From contig JAWKTT010000006.1 in NCBI GenBank assembly GCA_041398965.1, forward strand, positions 1 through 64,000: a DNA stretch of 64,000 bases, given 5' to 3'. Made by a program: the position numbers and the translations under genes. This DNA is from JAWKTT01 sp041398965. GTDB lineage: Bacteria > Planctomycetota > Planctomycetia > Planctomycetales > Planctomycetaceae. Positions within the stretch are counted from its first letter, which is position 1. Each line of letters begins with the position of its first letter. The notes under the pieces were generated by a model, which saw only the letters and a program-made list of their open reading frames with translations, did no database searches and had not been told where the DNA came from. Below are positions 14,688 to 23,747 of the stretch, one piece after another.

Positions 14688-16520
14688 ATGTCTTTGCTCA
14701 GTCTGCGAAACGTCTGCTTTACCTTCAGTGGTCCAAACTTGCTCGATGGGATCGACCTCGAAATCAATCGGGGCGAGCGGATCGGTCTTGTCGGACGTAA
14801 TGGAGCCGGGAAGTCGACCCTGATGAAACTTATGGTCGGGGAGATTCTTCCCGATAACGGTCTGATTCAATTGGAGAACGGCAAACGGATCGCCCGGTTG
14901 ATTCAGGAAGTTCCCGAGGGGGGGGATGACACCGTCGAAGCGATTGTTACCGGTGGGGCAAGGCCGGTCGATGACCATGTCCTCGAGTGGCAGGTTGCCT
15001 ACGATGTCGAGCGGGTTCTGGCGAAGATGAACCTTGATGGAGAGGCTCAATTCGGCACGCTGTCGTCCGGGATGAAGCGTCGTGCTTTGCTGGCCCGGGC
15101 TCTTGTGGGTCATCCCGACATTCTGTTGCTGGATGAACCGACGAACCATCTCGACATCGACTCGATCACCTGGCTCGAACGATTCCTCAAAGGATACGAT
15201 GGGACGCTCGTCTTCATCACCCACGACCGGGCATTCCTACAGGCTCTTGCGACCCGCATCCTCGAAGTGGATCGGGGACGCCTGTTCGATTGGACATGCG
15301 ACTACTCCACGTTTCTCAGCCGAAAACAAGCAGCTCTGGATGCTGAAGAGAAACAAAACGCCCTGTTCGACAAGAAACTTGCCCAGGAGGAAGTTTGGAT
15401 TCGGCAAGGGATCAAGGCTCGCCGGACCCGCAATGAAGGTCGGGTTCGGGCTTTGAAGGCATTGCGTGAAGAACGGGCTGCACGTCGTCAGAAAATCGGG
15501 AACGCCAAGATGCGAGTTGGCGAAGCAGACCGATCAGGGCAACTTGTCGTCCAGGCGAAAGATGTCTCGTTTCAATATGGCGACATCCCGATTGTTACCG
15601 GCTTCAACGCCGAAATCATGCGGGGCGATAAGGTTGGCATCATCGGACGCAACGGGGCCGGAAAAAGCACACTGCTCAAGCTGATTCTCGGCGACCTGCA
15701 ACCGACCAGCGGCAGTATGCGTCATGGAACGAATTTGCAGGTCATCTACTTCGACCAGCTTCGCGAGTCGATCGACGAAGAGAAAACCGTTGTCGAAAAC
15801 GTCGGTGAGGGACAGGAGACGATCGAGATCAACGGGCGTCGGCAGCACGTGCTCGGCTACCTGCAAGACTTCCTGTTCACCCCCGAGCGGGCACGACGAC
15901 CAGCCCGGTATCTCTCCGGGGGAGAGCGAAATCGGCTGATGCTCGCGCGGCTCTTTAAGCGGCCATCGAACCTCATGGTCCTCGATGAACCGACCAACGA
16001 TCTTGATGCCGAAACACTGGAACTGCTCGAAGACCTCGTTGTGAATTACCCTGGCACACTCCTCTTAGTTAGCCATGATCGTGCGTTTCTTAACAACGTC
16101 GTTAGCAGCACGCTCGCGTTTGGCCCTCATGGTGAAGTAAAAGAGTATGATGGCGGATACGATGACTATCTTCGCGCCATCGAACAAGGAGGCAACTCAA
16201 CGGACGGCTCTACGTCCGAAGCAACGCCCCTTCAGTCCAACCGAGCCGCAATGACTCTGGCGAAGTCTCCGACAGCCGCTCCCGTCGTGAAGAATCGCCC
16301 GAAGTTGAGCTACAAAGAGGCGAAAGAACTCGACGATCTCCCGGCAAAGATCGAGGCACTCGAACAGGAACAGGCGACATTGAACGAAACGATGGCCGAC
16401 CCTGCCTTCTTTAAGAAGGATGGCAACACCATCGCAGAAGCGACACGTCGCCTGCAGGAACTCCAAGCCACAATCGAAGAGAAACTCGCCCGCTGGGAAG
16501 ACCTGGAATCCCGGAAGTGA
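14688..16520 (+). CDS. uup: ABC-F ATPase, Uup-type
   Basis: A 610-residue cytoplasmic protein with two ABC ATPase domains and no membrane segments. The first Walker A is GRNGAGKST (36-44), with signature LSSGMKRR and Walker B LLLDEPTNHLD. The second Walker A is GRNGAGKST near residue 320, with signature LSGGERNR and Walker B MVLDEPTNDLD. The C-terminal ~70 residues form a coiled coil (KLSYKEAKELDDLPAKIEAL...), the hallmark of Uup. The altered first signature (LSSGM instead of LSGG) also occurs in this subgroup. ABC-F proteins act on ribosomes or, for Uup, on branched DNA intermediates. Convergent with the next gene, whose end lies 24 nt away. Confidence 0.88.
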   Translation: MSLLSLRNVCFTFSGPNLLDGIDLEINRGERIGLVGRNGAGKSTLMKLMVGEILPDNGLIQLENGKRIARLIQEVPEGGDDTVEAIVTGGARPVDDHVLEWQVAYDVERVLAKMNLDGEAQFGTLSSGMKRRALLARALVGHPDILLLDEPTNHLDIDSITWLERFLKGYDGTLVFITHDRAFLQALATRILEVDRGRLFDWTCDYSTFLSRKQAALDAEEKQNALFDKKLAQEEVWIRQGIKARRTRNEGRVRALKALREERAARRQKIGNAKMRVGEADRSGQLVVQAKDVSFQYGDIPIVTGFNAEIMRGDKVGIIGRNGAGKSTLLKLILGDLQPTSGSMRHGTNLQVIYFDQLRESIDEEKTVVENVGEGQETIEINGRRQHVLGYLQDFLFTPERARRPARYLSGGERNRLMLARLFKRPSNLMVLDEPTNDLDAETLELLEDLVVNYPGTLLLVSHDRAFLNNVVSSTLAFGPHGEVKEYDGGYDDYLRAIEQGGNSTDGSTSEATPLQSNRAAMTLAKSPTAAPVVKNRPKLSYKEAKELDDLPAKIEALEQEQATLNETMADPAFFKKDGNTIAEATRRLQELQATIEEKLARWEDLESRK

Positions 16521-16544
16521 CGTCGGCCTTCCTTGCCTTAGGAT

Positions 16545-17060
16545 CTATTGCTTCGATTCAGGAACCTTCGTCCAGACCTCGACGTAAACGGTCCATGGTT
16601 CATCACGTGCAAGGCCGACGACGCTGACCCACTTGCCATCCTTGAAGGTGATGACCGAGGTTCCATCGGCAATTTTCTCGCCGACTCCTGCCCCCTCAGT
16701 GACAGTTGCGTTCGACCATTGGAGGACACGTAGCTTATCCTGATGCGTGATTTTCAGGTCGGCCGTCTGTTCGCGAAGTAACGAACCATCCGGCCCATAG
16801 ACTCGCAGTGTCTCGGCATGATCCCGTATCGTCTTTTCGAACCGTATTTGCGTCCCATTGGGGATCGTCTGCCGCCGTTCCCACATGCCGTCCAAAGTCT
16901 TCCAGTCGGCGGCGACATCGTCTCGGCTTGCAGCTTCGAAGGGAGGAAGTTTTACGGCAGGAACTCCCGACGACGGCAGGTCCAGAGTCGACTCCGCTGA
17001 TCGCGCCGTGGTAGGGAATGAAATCACCAGAAACAACAGTCCGCATCGTACTATTCGCAT
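16545..17060 (-). CDS. Exported hypothetical protein
   Basis: A 171-residue protein with a cleavable signal peptide (MRIVRCGLLFLVISFPTTAR, cleavage near ARSAES). The mature part contains DWKTLDGMWERRQTIPNG and DGKWVSVVGLARDEPWTVYV, a lipocalin-like beta pattern reminiscent of planctomycete TIGR03067/TIGR03066-type proteins (LxGxW ... G), but I cannot assign it firmly. ATG 17060 is the start; GAGGT lies 7 nt upstream. The frame extends to 17180 without a signal-like sequence. From 17061 to 17337 no gene is seen. Confidence 0.7.
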   Translation of the reverse strand: MRIVRCGLLFLVISFPTTARSAESTLDLPSSGVPAVKLPPFEAASRDDVAADWKTLDGMWERRQTIPNGTQIRFEKTIRDHAETLRVYGPDGSLLREQTADLKITHQDKLRVLQWSNATVTEGAGVGEKIADGTSVITFKDGKWVSVVGLARDEPWTVYVEVWTKVPESKQ

Positions 17061-17337
17061 GGACGTACCTCGCTTGCCTTGATTGTTCCCCGTTAGACAA
17101 CCCTCGTTCGCGAGCGTCTTGTATCCGACCCGGCCCGAGCATCGCAAGATCATGTTTGCGTTGACGTAGCGATGGATCACCTTGCCGAATTGTGGGAATC
17201 ACCTCACGACAAGTGGCTTGGCTCGGTTTACCGTGGCCAATGGTCCTGATACCCTCACGGACTGTCGTGATTTGCGATGGATGCTCCGGGTGTGGCTCAC
17301 TCGGGTTTCTTCTGGTCCTCGTTTTAAGTTTGCACTT

Positions 17338-17622
17338 ATGATCACTGTGGGAATGAATTATCACGTCCTCGAAGGAAAGCAGCAGGACTTCGAGGAGAAG
17401 TTCGCGGGGGTGATTGGAGCATTGAATGCGGCAGAAGGGCATGTCCATTCGACGCTGTGGAAGGATGTGGCCGATGGGGCGTCGTATCTCATTACCAGCG
17501 AATGGTCTGACGAGTCTGCATTCACGGAGTTCATCCGCAGCGATGCCTTCCGCGCGGTGACGAACTGGGGTAAGGAACAAATCCTTTCCAGTCGACCTCA
17601 ACATAAGATTTATAAGAGTTAG
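17338..17622 (+). CDS. Antibiotic-biosynthesis-monooxygenase-like (ABM) protein
   Basis: A 94-residue ferredoxin-like alpha/beta protein. It opens with ITVGMNYHVLEGKQQDFEEK, continues with EGHVHSTLWKDVADGASYLI and ends with SEWSDESAFTEFIRSDAF, the strand-helix-strand-Trp layout of the ABM/dimeric alpha-beta barrel superfamily. Members include small-molecule monooxygenases and haem-degrading enzymes, but most single-domain ones are uncharacterised. ATG 17338 is the family-like start; the frame is open further upstream with no similarity. Confidence 0.8.
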   Translation: MITVGMNYHVLEGKQQDFEEKFAGVIGALNAAEGHVHSTLWKDVADGASYLITSEWSDESAFTEFIRSDAFRAVTNWGKEQILSSRPQHKIYKS

Positions 17623-17706
17623 GTTCTTACGATCATGATAAGCGATGGGCATCCTGCAATAGGTCAAACGCGGTGACCCAATGGTTTTTCAGGAACGAGG
17701 GATTTG

Positions 17707-18504
17707 ATGTTGCCGGAGTCAGTAGCGGCGTATCGGCTGGTGATCTTTGCCAGTGTGCTCGTCGTGATGATGGTAGTGGAGTCTGTTTGGCCAAGGCGGG
17801 CACGATCCGAAACGCGACGTGCGCGATGGCCCGGCAATATCATGCTGACGGTGATTAATGCCGTGGTGTTGCGACTGATTGAGCCCTTGAGTGCGATCGC
17901 GGCTGCGATCCTGGCGGTCGAGAAAGGTTGGGGACTCTTACCTCGACTGGGGCTGGCTGACTGGCAACTCGTGCTCGTGACGATCTTGCTCTTTGATCTG
18001 TTGATCTATGGGCAGCACCGGTTGTCGCATCTGTTAAAACCGGCGTGGAGGTTGCATCGGGTGCATCATGCCGATCATGATCTGGATGCGACGACTGGCA
18101 TCCGTTTTCATCCGATCGAGATCATTATGTCGATGCTCATTAAGGCCGGAGGAGTCTTGCTGCTCGGCCCCTCGCCGCTTGCGGTTCTGTCATTTGAAGT
18201 GCTGTTGAATGCGTCGGCTTTATTCAATCACAGCAACCTCCGATTACCGCGACAGATCGAGAGGCCATTGCGGTGGTTGATTGTGACTCCAGAGATGCAC
18301 GAAATTCATCATTCGGAAGTTCGGACAGAGTCGGACAAGAACTATGGGTTTTTTCTCTCTTGCTGGGATCGCCTGTTTGGGACCTACCAGGAGACTCCGC
18401 AGCAAGGGATCGATGGGCTGAAGATTGGGTTGGACGGGACCCGGAACAAACCGACATCAACGTTGGGGTTCTTGCTGGGGAGTCCGATCAGGGAGAAGCC
18501 GTGA
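17707..18504 (+). CDS. Sterol desaturase / fatty acid hydroxylase family protein
   Basis: A 265-residue integral membrane di-iron enzyme. Several hydrophobic segments (about residues 8-25, 45-70, 85-105 and 140-160) bracket the histidine motifs QHRLSH, HRVHHADHD, HSN and HEIHHSEV that hold the two irons in this superfamily. It would hydroxylate or desaturate a lipid substrate in the membrane; the substrate is unknown (sterol-like, hopanoid-like or fatty acyl). The start is ATG 17707 with GAGGG 7 nt upstream. It follows the ABM gene by 84 nt on the same strand. Confidence 0.88.
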   Translation: MLPESVAAYRLVIFASVLVVMMVVESVWPRRARSETRRARWPGNIMLTVINAVVLRLIEPLSAIAAAILAVEKGWGLLPRLGLADWQLVLVTILLFDLLIYGQHRLSHLLKPAWRLHRVHHADHDLDATTGIRFHPIEIIMSMLIKAGGVLLLGPSPLAVLSFEVLLNASALFNHSNLRLPRQIERPLRWLIVTPEMHEIHHSEVRTESDKNYGFFLSCWDRLFGTYQETPQQGIDGLKIGLDGTRNKPTSTLGFLLGSPIREKP

Positions 18505-18936
18505 AGTCTGTGCGTGAGAAGTCGATGAGGTTTGAGAAGTCGAGCGGGCGTCAATCGTGTTGCTTGACGAAGTTGCGGTTTCAGGGAAATGGGAGTTTTT
18601 TCGTCGTGGGGATGAAATCGCTTTTCGTCATGGGGGAACGGGGATAGAATTGGGGGCGACATCGCGACAGGAACTGATCTCGCGAACCTTTGGTGGTGAA
18701 CGGTGTCGCAGTGTTGATCGCGACTGATAAGTCGCAGCGAGGACGTCTGAGCGATTCGCTGACAATTTCCTCCCAGCGAAAGACCAACATCTAAGCTTGA
18801 GCCCCCTTTCCCAGCGTGAGACCAAAGCCCTAGACTGATAGAGTCGACAGACACTTTGCCCAGCTTTCTTGTTGAAGCGGCGACACTCTGGCGGGGCGAT
18901 CTCCCGGTCCTCACAGCGGCAACCCTCGGATTCCGA
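18505..18936. other. Intergenic stretch, nothing recognised
   Basis: About 430 nt between the hydroxylase and PhoH genes. No ORF with family resemblance, no clear hairpin and no RNA gene were seen. It presumably holds the promoter for phoH. The PhoH frame is open back to 18856. Confidence 0.4.
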
Positions 18937-19893
18937 ATGCCCACGGCTTCCCTCTCAGTTTCCAGTATCGACATTTTGCGCATCTTGTTCGGACCGCAAG
19001 ATGCCATCTTGCGCCGACTTCGGGAGGCGTTTGGGGTCAATGTTGTCGCTCGGTCTGAACAATTGCATCTTGAAGGGACCGCAGAACAAGTCCGTCAAGG
19101 GGTCGAAGCGCTGACGGAACTCATCGAGATCGTTGAACGCAAAGGGAGGTTGAAGGAGGAAGAAGTGGCTCGTGCCATTGCCCGAGCGTTAGGGCAAGTG
19201 GGGGCACCGGCCCAGGCCATCGACCTGTTCGAGAAAGCCAAACGAATTGCCCCGCGAACTCCGGGGCAGGCAGACTATGTCGAAGCGATTCGAAAGAATG
19301 ACCTTGTCTTCTGCCGTGGACCGGCAGGTTGCGGAAAGACGTATTTGGCTGTCGCGATGGCGATCAATGCGCTGAGGCAGCAGACAGTCCGTAAGATCGT
19401 GCTCGTTCGACCGGCGGTCGAGGCAGGGGAACGGCTGGGGTATCTGCCGGGAGATATGCTCGCGAAAGTCAATCCGTTCTTGCGTCCTCTGCTCGACGCC
19501 CTGGCCGACATGCTCGATTACGAACAGGTCCGACGATACATGGAGATGGATGTTATCGAGATACTTCCGCTTGCCTTCATGCGAGGACGAACACTCAATG
19601 AGACGTTCATCATTCTGGATGAAGCGCAGAACACGACACTGACACAGATGAAGATGTTTCTGACCCGGATGGGGGAAGGGTCGAAGATCGTCGTCAATGG
19701 CGATGCAACGCAGACCGACTTGCCCCCGACCTCGACGTCGGGCTTACAGGATGCGATCATGCGGCTTGAGGGAATCGAAGGGATCGGTGTTGTCGATCTC
19801 AGTGGACGTGACATCGTGCGGCACCGACTGGTGCGAGAAATCGTCGATGCCTACGACGACGATGCGCCACGCAAGAATCGGAAGAAGAAATAA
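18937..19893 (+). CDS. phoH: PhoH-like ATPase
   Basis: A 318-residue cytoplasmic ATPase. The N-terminal ~110 residues include a KH-like nucleic-acid-binding segment (FGPQDAILRRLREAFGV...). The PhoH domain then has Walker A GPAGCGKT (128-135), the motif VRPAVEAGERLGYLPGD, Walker B FIILDEAQN (224-232) and a C-terminal sensor region (VNGDATQTDLP). PhoH proteins are linked to RNA metabolism and commonly lie next to ybeY and a 7TM-HD gene; here the 7TM-HD gene follows after 66 nt but ybeY is not present. I chose ATG 18937; the frame extends 27 codons upstream. Confidence 0.92.
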   Translation: MPTASLSVSSIDILRILFGPQDAILRRLREAFGVNVVARSEQLHLEGTAEQVRQGVEALTELIEIVERKGRLKEEEVARAIARALGQVGAPAQAIDLFEKAKRIAPRTPGQADYVEAIRKNDLVFCRGPAGCGKTYLAVAMAINALRQQTVRKIVLVRPAVEAGERLGYLPGDMLAKVNPFLRPLLDALADMLDYEQVRRYMEMDVIEILPLAFMRGRTLNETFIILDEAQNTTLTQMKMFLTRMGEGSKIVVNGDATQTDLPPTSTSGLQDAIMRLEGIEGIGVVDLSGRDIVRHRLVREIVDAYDDDAPRKNRKKK

Positions 19894-19959
19894 CTCATCG
19901 TCCTGTGTGTGGTTTGTCTGCATCACTCGATCGACCTGCGTTTTATTGCTGGATTTTGC

Positions 19960-22332
19960 ATGTTTAGTTGGCCCTGGAATGGTTTGAAACGGTCCCGATC
20001 GTCGCGGACCGGGTCGCTTCGAAAGAAGTCGCGAGGATGGCGAAAGCTCCTCGAAGGGCTGAGGGATCGCAGTGTTCTCCTGAGGCTGAGCGTCTGCCTT
20101 GCGGCCATGCTAGCCATGCTGGTAGTTGTCGAAAGTTGGAAAGCTCCGTTTCCGTTTCGCGAAGGGGACATGCCGCAACATGGCGTGGCAGCGAAGATCA
20201 GCTTTCAGCGGGTCGATACCATTCGGACGGAACAGGCCCAACACAATGCTCAAGAGCATGCCCCCTTTGTCTTTCGCCAACGACCTGAGTTAATCGATCA
20301 ACTGCCTCAACAGTTGCGAGCCGACTTGGGAAAGATTGCCAGTTCCGACACGATGGAGGGGTTGCCTCCTGAGGTACGGGCGGCATTTGGGCTGGGCGTC
20401 TTGGGAAAGGATGAAGACCGCAACCGCGAAGCGGCATCGTTCCGGACAGAAGTTCCCGAGGACCGTTTTCTTGCACTCAAACTGGCGATCTCCAGTGAAG
20501 ACATGTTGACAGCCCAGCAACGAATCGACGATGTGCTGGATGACTTCACCCAGATGATCGGTTTGCTGGGACGCATCGGGACCGTCGACTCGCAGGTCGT
20601 TCGTAAAGCTGGCATTACCAAGGGAAGCAAGGTGCGGATCACGTCGCCGGTCTCTCTGGAAGAGCCGATCGATTTGCTGTTGCCGCAAGTTCAATTGAAC
20701 GACCGTCTCAACGAGGCGGGAGACCTTGGAAAGGCCTGGCTGAGCTACACCGGCATCCCACAGACGATTCGCCCTGCCCTCTCGCACTGGCTGGTGCAAG
20801 AGGCTCCCTACACTTTGCAGTATGACGCCATCGCCACGAAGGAACTGCGAGATGAAGCACTCGGTCGGGCGACGACGATCTACGAAGCATTCAGTCGGGG
20901 GGATGTGCTCGTCGAACCGGGGGAGATGATCGATCGGACTCACCTCGATTTGTTACGAGACGAGTACGATGCGATGGACGAGCAGATCGGAATCATGGCG
21001 AGACTATCCCGAATGGGGGTTGTCTTCCTGATGATTCTCGTGCTGACCATCTTGAAAGCGTGGTATGTTGTACGCAACGAACCGCGGTTCGTCCGCAGCC
21101 TAGGGCGACTGGGCATCTACCTCGCGGCCATCCTCATCGCTGTCGCGCTCGGTCGATTGCTTTCCTTCTGGACGCGAGCCGAGATTATTCCCGTTCTGGT
21201 GACGGTCATGGTGTTCGCGATTGCTTACGATCAGGTGCTTGCAATTCTCACCGCATTTACGCTGTCGCTCATCATTACCCTGTCGACGACGACGCATTTT
21301 GACCAGTTTGTTGTCCTGATGGGGACCGCCGCGACGGCGGTCATTCCACTCAACCGGGTGGCCTCTCGTTCCTCGCTGATCAAGGTGGGGTTCTATGCCG
21401 GACTGACGTACTTTCTTACGAGTTGCGGCGTTGGAATCGTGCAGAATCAGACGTTGTCCGAAGTCTTCTCGAATCACATTCTCTTGGCACACGCCGCGTG
21501 GGGGGCTGGTTGGTGTTTGGCTGTGGGGTACTTCGTTGCCGGAAGCTTGCCGATTATTGAGTCGACTTTTGGAGTGGTAACCGACATCAGCTTATTGGAG
21601 ATGAGCGACCCGTCGCATCCCTTGTTGCAGGAACTCGTGCAGCGGGCACCGGGAACCTACAACCACTCGATCGCGGTCGCCAGCATCGCCGAGACCGCAG
21701 CCGAGTCGATTGGGGCAAATGGACTGTTGGTCAGGGTCGGGGCATACTTCCATGACATCGGCAAGATGCTCAAGCCTCAGTATTTCATCGAGAACATCGC
21801 TGCGGGAGCCGAGAGTCGACACGAGCATCTCGCTCCCGCGATGAGCACGCTGATTATCATTGGGCACGTCAAAGACGGAGTCGATCTGGCGGAACGACAC
21901 CGACTCCCGCAGGCACTCATCGACTTCATCGAACAACATCATGGGACAACTCTTGTCGAGTATTTCTATCGCGTCGCCACGCAACAGGCGAACTCCGATC
22001 CGGGGCACGAGCACGATGCCGAAGAATCGGCCTTCCGTTATCCTGGCCCCAAACCTCAGTCGCGTGAAGCAGGAGTCTTGATGCTTTCGGACGCAGTGGA
22101 AAGTGCCAGCCGGACACTCTCCGACCCAACGCCAAAGCGTATCGAGTCCCTTGTGCATGGGATCACAATGAAGCGGTTACTCGATGGTCAGTTCGACGAA
22201 TGTTCGCTCAAACTCAGCGAGATACGGACGGTCGAACAGACATTGGTGAAGTCGCTGATCGCGATCTATCACACCCGCATCCGCTACCCCGATGCCCCCA
22301 GCGATCACAGAGCCCCGGCTGTCCCCGCGTAG
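19960..22332 (+). CDS. 7TM-HD phosphohydrolase (PgpH-like)
   Basis: A 790-residue membrane protein. After an N-terminal basic tail and one hydrophobic segment (residues about 50-66) comes a large extracytoplasmic region (7TMR-HDED-like), then a cluster of about seven membrane segments between residues ~350 and ~560, then a cytoplasmic HD domain. HD landmarks are YNHSIAVASIAETAA, GAYFHDIGKMLKP, HEHLAPAMS, IIGHVKDGVDLAERHRLP and FIEQHHG. Family members such as PgpH hydrolyse cyclic di-AMP. ATG 19960 is chosen because it precedes the basic tail; GTG 19909 is an upstream option. It follows phoH closely, a conserved pairing. Confidence 0.9.
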   Translation: MFSWPWNGLKRSRSSRTGSLRKKSRGWRKLLEGLRDRSVLLRLSVCLAAMLAMLVVVESWKAPFPFREGDMPQHGVAAKISFQRVDTIRTEQAQHNAQEHAPFVFRQRPELIDQLPQQLRADLGKIASSDTMEGLPPEVRAAFGLGVLGKDEDRNREAASFRTEVPEDRFLALKLAISSEDMLTAQQRIDDVLDDFTQMIGLLGRIGTVDSQVVRKAGITKGSKVRITSPVSLEEPIDLLLPQVQLNDRLNEAGDLGKAWLSYTGIPQTIRPALSHWLVQEAPYTLQYDAIATKELRDEALGRATTIYEAFSRGDVLVEPGEMIDRTHLDLLRDEYDAMDEQIGIMARLSRMGVVFLMILVLTILKAWYVVRNEPRFVRSLGRLGIYLAAILIAVALGRLLSFWTRAEIIPVLVTVMVFAIAYDQVLAILTAFTLSLIITLSTTTHFDQFVVLMGTAATAVIPLNRVASRSSLIKVGFYAGLTYFLTSCGVGIVQNQTLSEVFSNHILLAHAAWGAGWCLAVGYFVAGSLPIIESTFGVVTDISLLEMSDPSHPLLQELVQRAPGTYNHSIAVASIAETAAESIGANGLLVRVGAYFHDIGKMLKPQYFIENIAAGAESRHEHLAPAMSTLIIIGHVKDGVDLAERHRLPQALIDFIEQHHGTTLVEYFYRVATQQANSDPGHEHDAEESAFRYPGPKPQSREAGVLMLSDAVESASRTLSDPTPKRIESLVHGITMKRLLDGQFDECSLKLSEIRTVEQTLVKSLIAIYHTRIRYPDAPSDHRAPAVPA

Positions 22333-22491
22333 GAAACGATCGCGACTCCGTTCATCGTATGACGGAAATCTATGTCGGTTTCTCAAACAAGACTTCAGGT
22401 TCGACGAGTCGTCGGAGGCGAACCGATTTCAACAAGCAAGGATGTTCGTTTGTACGGAACGATGCTGCGTCGGCTTGCTTCAAGGCGAACT

Positions 22492-23325
22492 CTATCGGGG
22501 ATTCGTCTCTCCCTGTGTGAGCCGTTGTTGGTATTCGCGAAACGTTACCCACTGCATTCGCTCTGATTCTCGAGTCCGTTCCCACTGATGGATCAGGTTA
22601 CGGTCGATTGCCTGCAACTGTGCTCCAAACTCGTGTTCGGCCTGCAGATGCATTTTCGCTGGGTTGCGTCCTTTGAGAACGACCGTTACGGGGAGACGCT
22701 GCCGCCCACGCAAGACCTCGTTCAGCTTAAGGCGAGCGTCTGGATACATCGCCTGCGAGTGGAGGACCGAATTCAATTGAGCGGCCCAGTCGGCATAAGT
22801 GAGGTACAGTTCGAGGTTGTCCCGAGACGAGGCAGTTTCGGTGCGAACGATGTAGTTGAACTCGGCTCCACTGAGTGTGAGTTGTCGGTCGTCCGTGTCC
22901 CAAGACTCCTGAAACTGCGGATTGAGTTGAAAGCTGAGCATTTTGAGGCGGTTTGCGTCTTGGGGAGCCGACGAGTTCGCGAGTTCGTCTTCGAGGCGAG
23001 CCCCCTCTGTGCGGGCGAGTTCATTGAGTTGTCGTAACTCCGACATGGGGACAATCGAACCCATGTAACCATGAATCAGCACGAAACGATCGTGTATCGG
23101 TTCGTAGATGACCAGTTCGCCGGGACCATCCATGTAGTCGTAGACTTTCCCCGCGTGAAATAGCGTCAGGCTGCGACCGACAACGGAATTTGCCGGTGCG
23201 GCAATGTTGACATCGCGCACTGTCGTATAGACACGAAAGTCTTGAGCATAAGCCTGAGCGCCTCCCAGAAGCCCGGAGACCATCAGGGTCAACGCTGTTA
23301 ACCGACGATAACGACACTGGGCCAT
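22492..23325 (-). CDS. Exported hypothetical protein (planctomycete type)
   Basis: A 277-residue protein with a signal peptide (LTALTLMVSGLLGGAQAYAQ, cleavage after AYA). The mature part has two sections: a beta-rich N-terminal half (DFRVYTTVRDVNIAAPANSV, YDYMDGPGELVIYEPIHDRF) and a helical C-terminal half (YADWAAQLNSVLHSQAMY, HQWERTRESERMQWVTF). No known catalytic motif is seen. GGAGG lies 5 nt upstream of ATG 23325, which fixes the start although the frame extends much further. The protein family recurs in planctomycetes but I cannot name it. Confidence 0.75.
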   Translation of the reverse strand: MAQCRYRRLTALTLMVSGLLGGAQAYAQDFRVYTTVRDVNIAAPANSVVGRSLTLFHAGKVYDYMDGPGELVIYEPIHDRFVLIHGYMGSIVPMSELRQLNELARTEGARLEDELANSSAPQDANRLKMLSFQLNPQFQESWDTDDRQLTLSGAEFNYIVRTETASSRDNLELYLTYADWAAQLNSVLHSQAMYPDARLKLNEVLRGRQRLPVTVVLKGRNPAKMHLQAEHEFGAQLQAIDRNLIHQWERTRESERMQWVTFREYQQRLTQGETNPR

Positions 23326-23747
23326 CTTGGCCTCCGCTGAAGAATCACAAACGCACTCGAACAGGCCGAACAAACTCCTATGGCATCGATGCCACGTTGC
23401 ATCAATCGGTGACTCGTACTTGTTGCCTGCCAGCGACAGATTCGGGGAGACTTTCGTACAACGGACATCCCAGTCCGTCGACACGTCGTCCCGCTGACGG
23501 ACGAGGACGCCCGTCGTCAACGAATTATCCACAGTGGCACAGCACACGTCGGGGTCACCTTGCACAAAGGTTGTCCGACCGTGGATTATCACGGCGGGCA
23601 ACGATTGTTCGGGGGAATGTTGGACCCTAAAAGAAGAGGCCGGTCAGTGACAAGATGGCAGCGCCGAATGACCCCGGAAACGACCCAAGACCGGCAGAAA
23701 CGGTCGGTTGTTTGCGAGAAGTCGCAGGAACGGCAAGAAGGCGTTTC
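23326..23747. other. Intergenic stretch, nothing recognised
   Basis: About 420 nt between the glnD stop and the next minus-strand gene. No gene, RNA or clear terminator was identified. It must hold the promoter for the 22492-23325 gene. Confidence 0.4.

Noticed and set aside
16735..17667. Minus-strand ORF of 310 codons
   Set aside because: It spans two genes and their spacer, with His/Arg-rich shadow composition and no domain.
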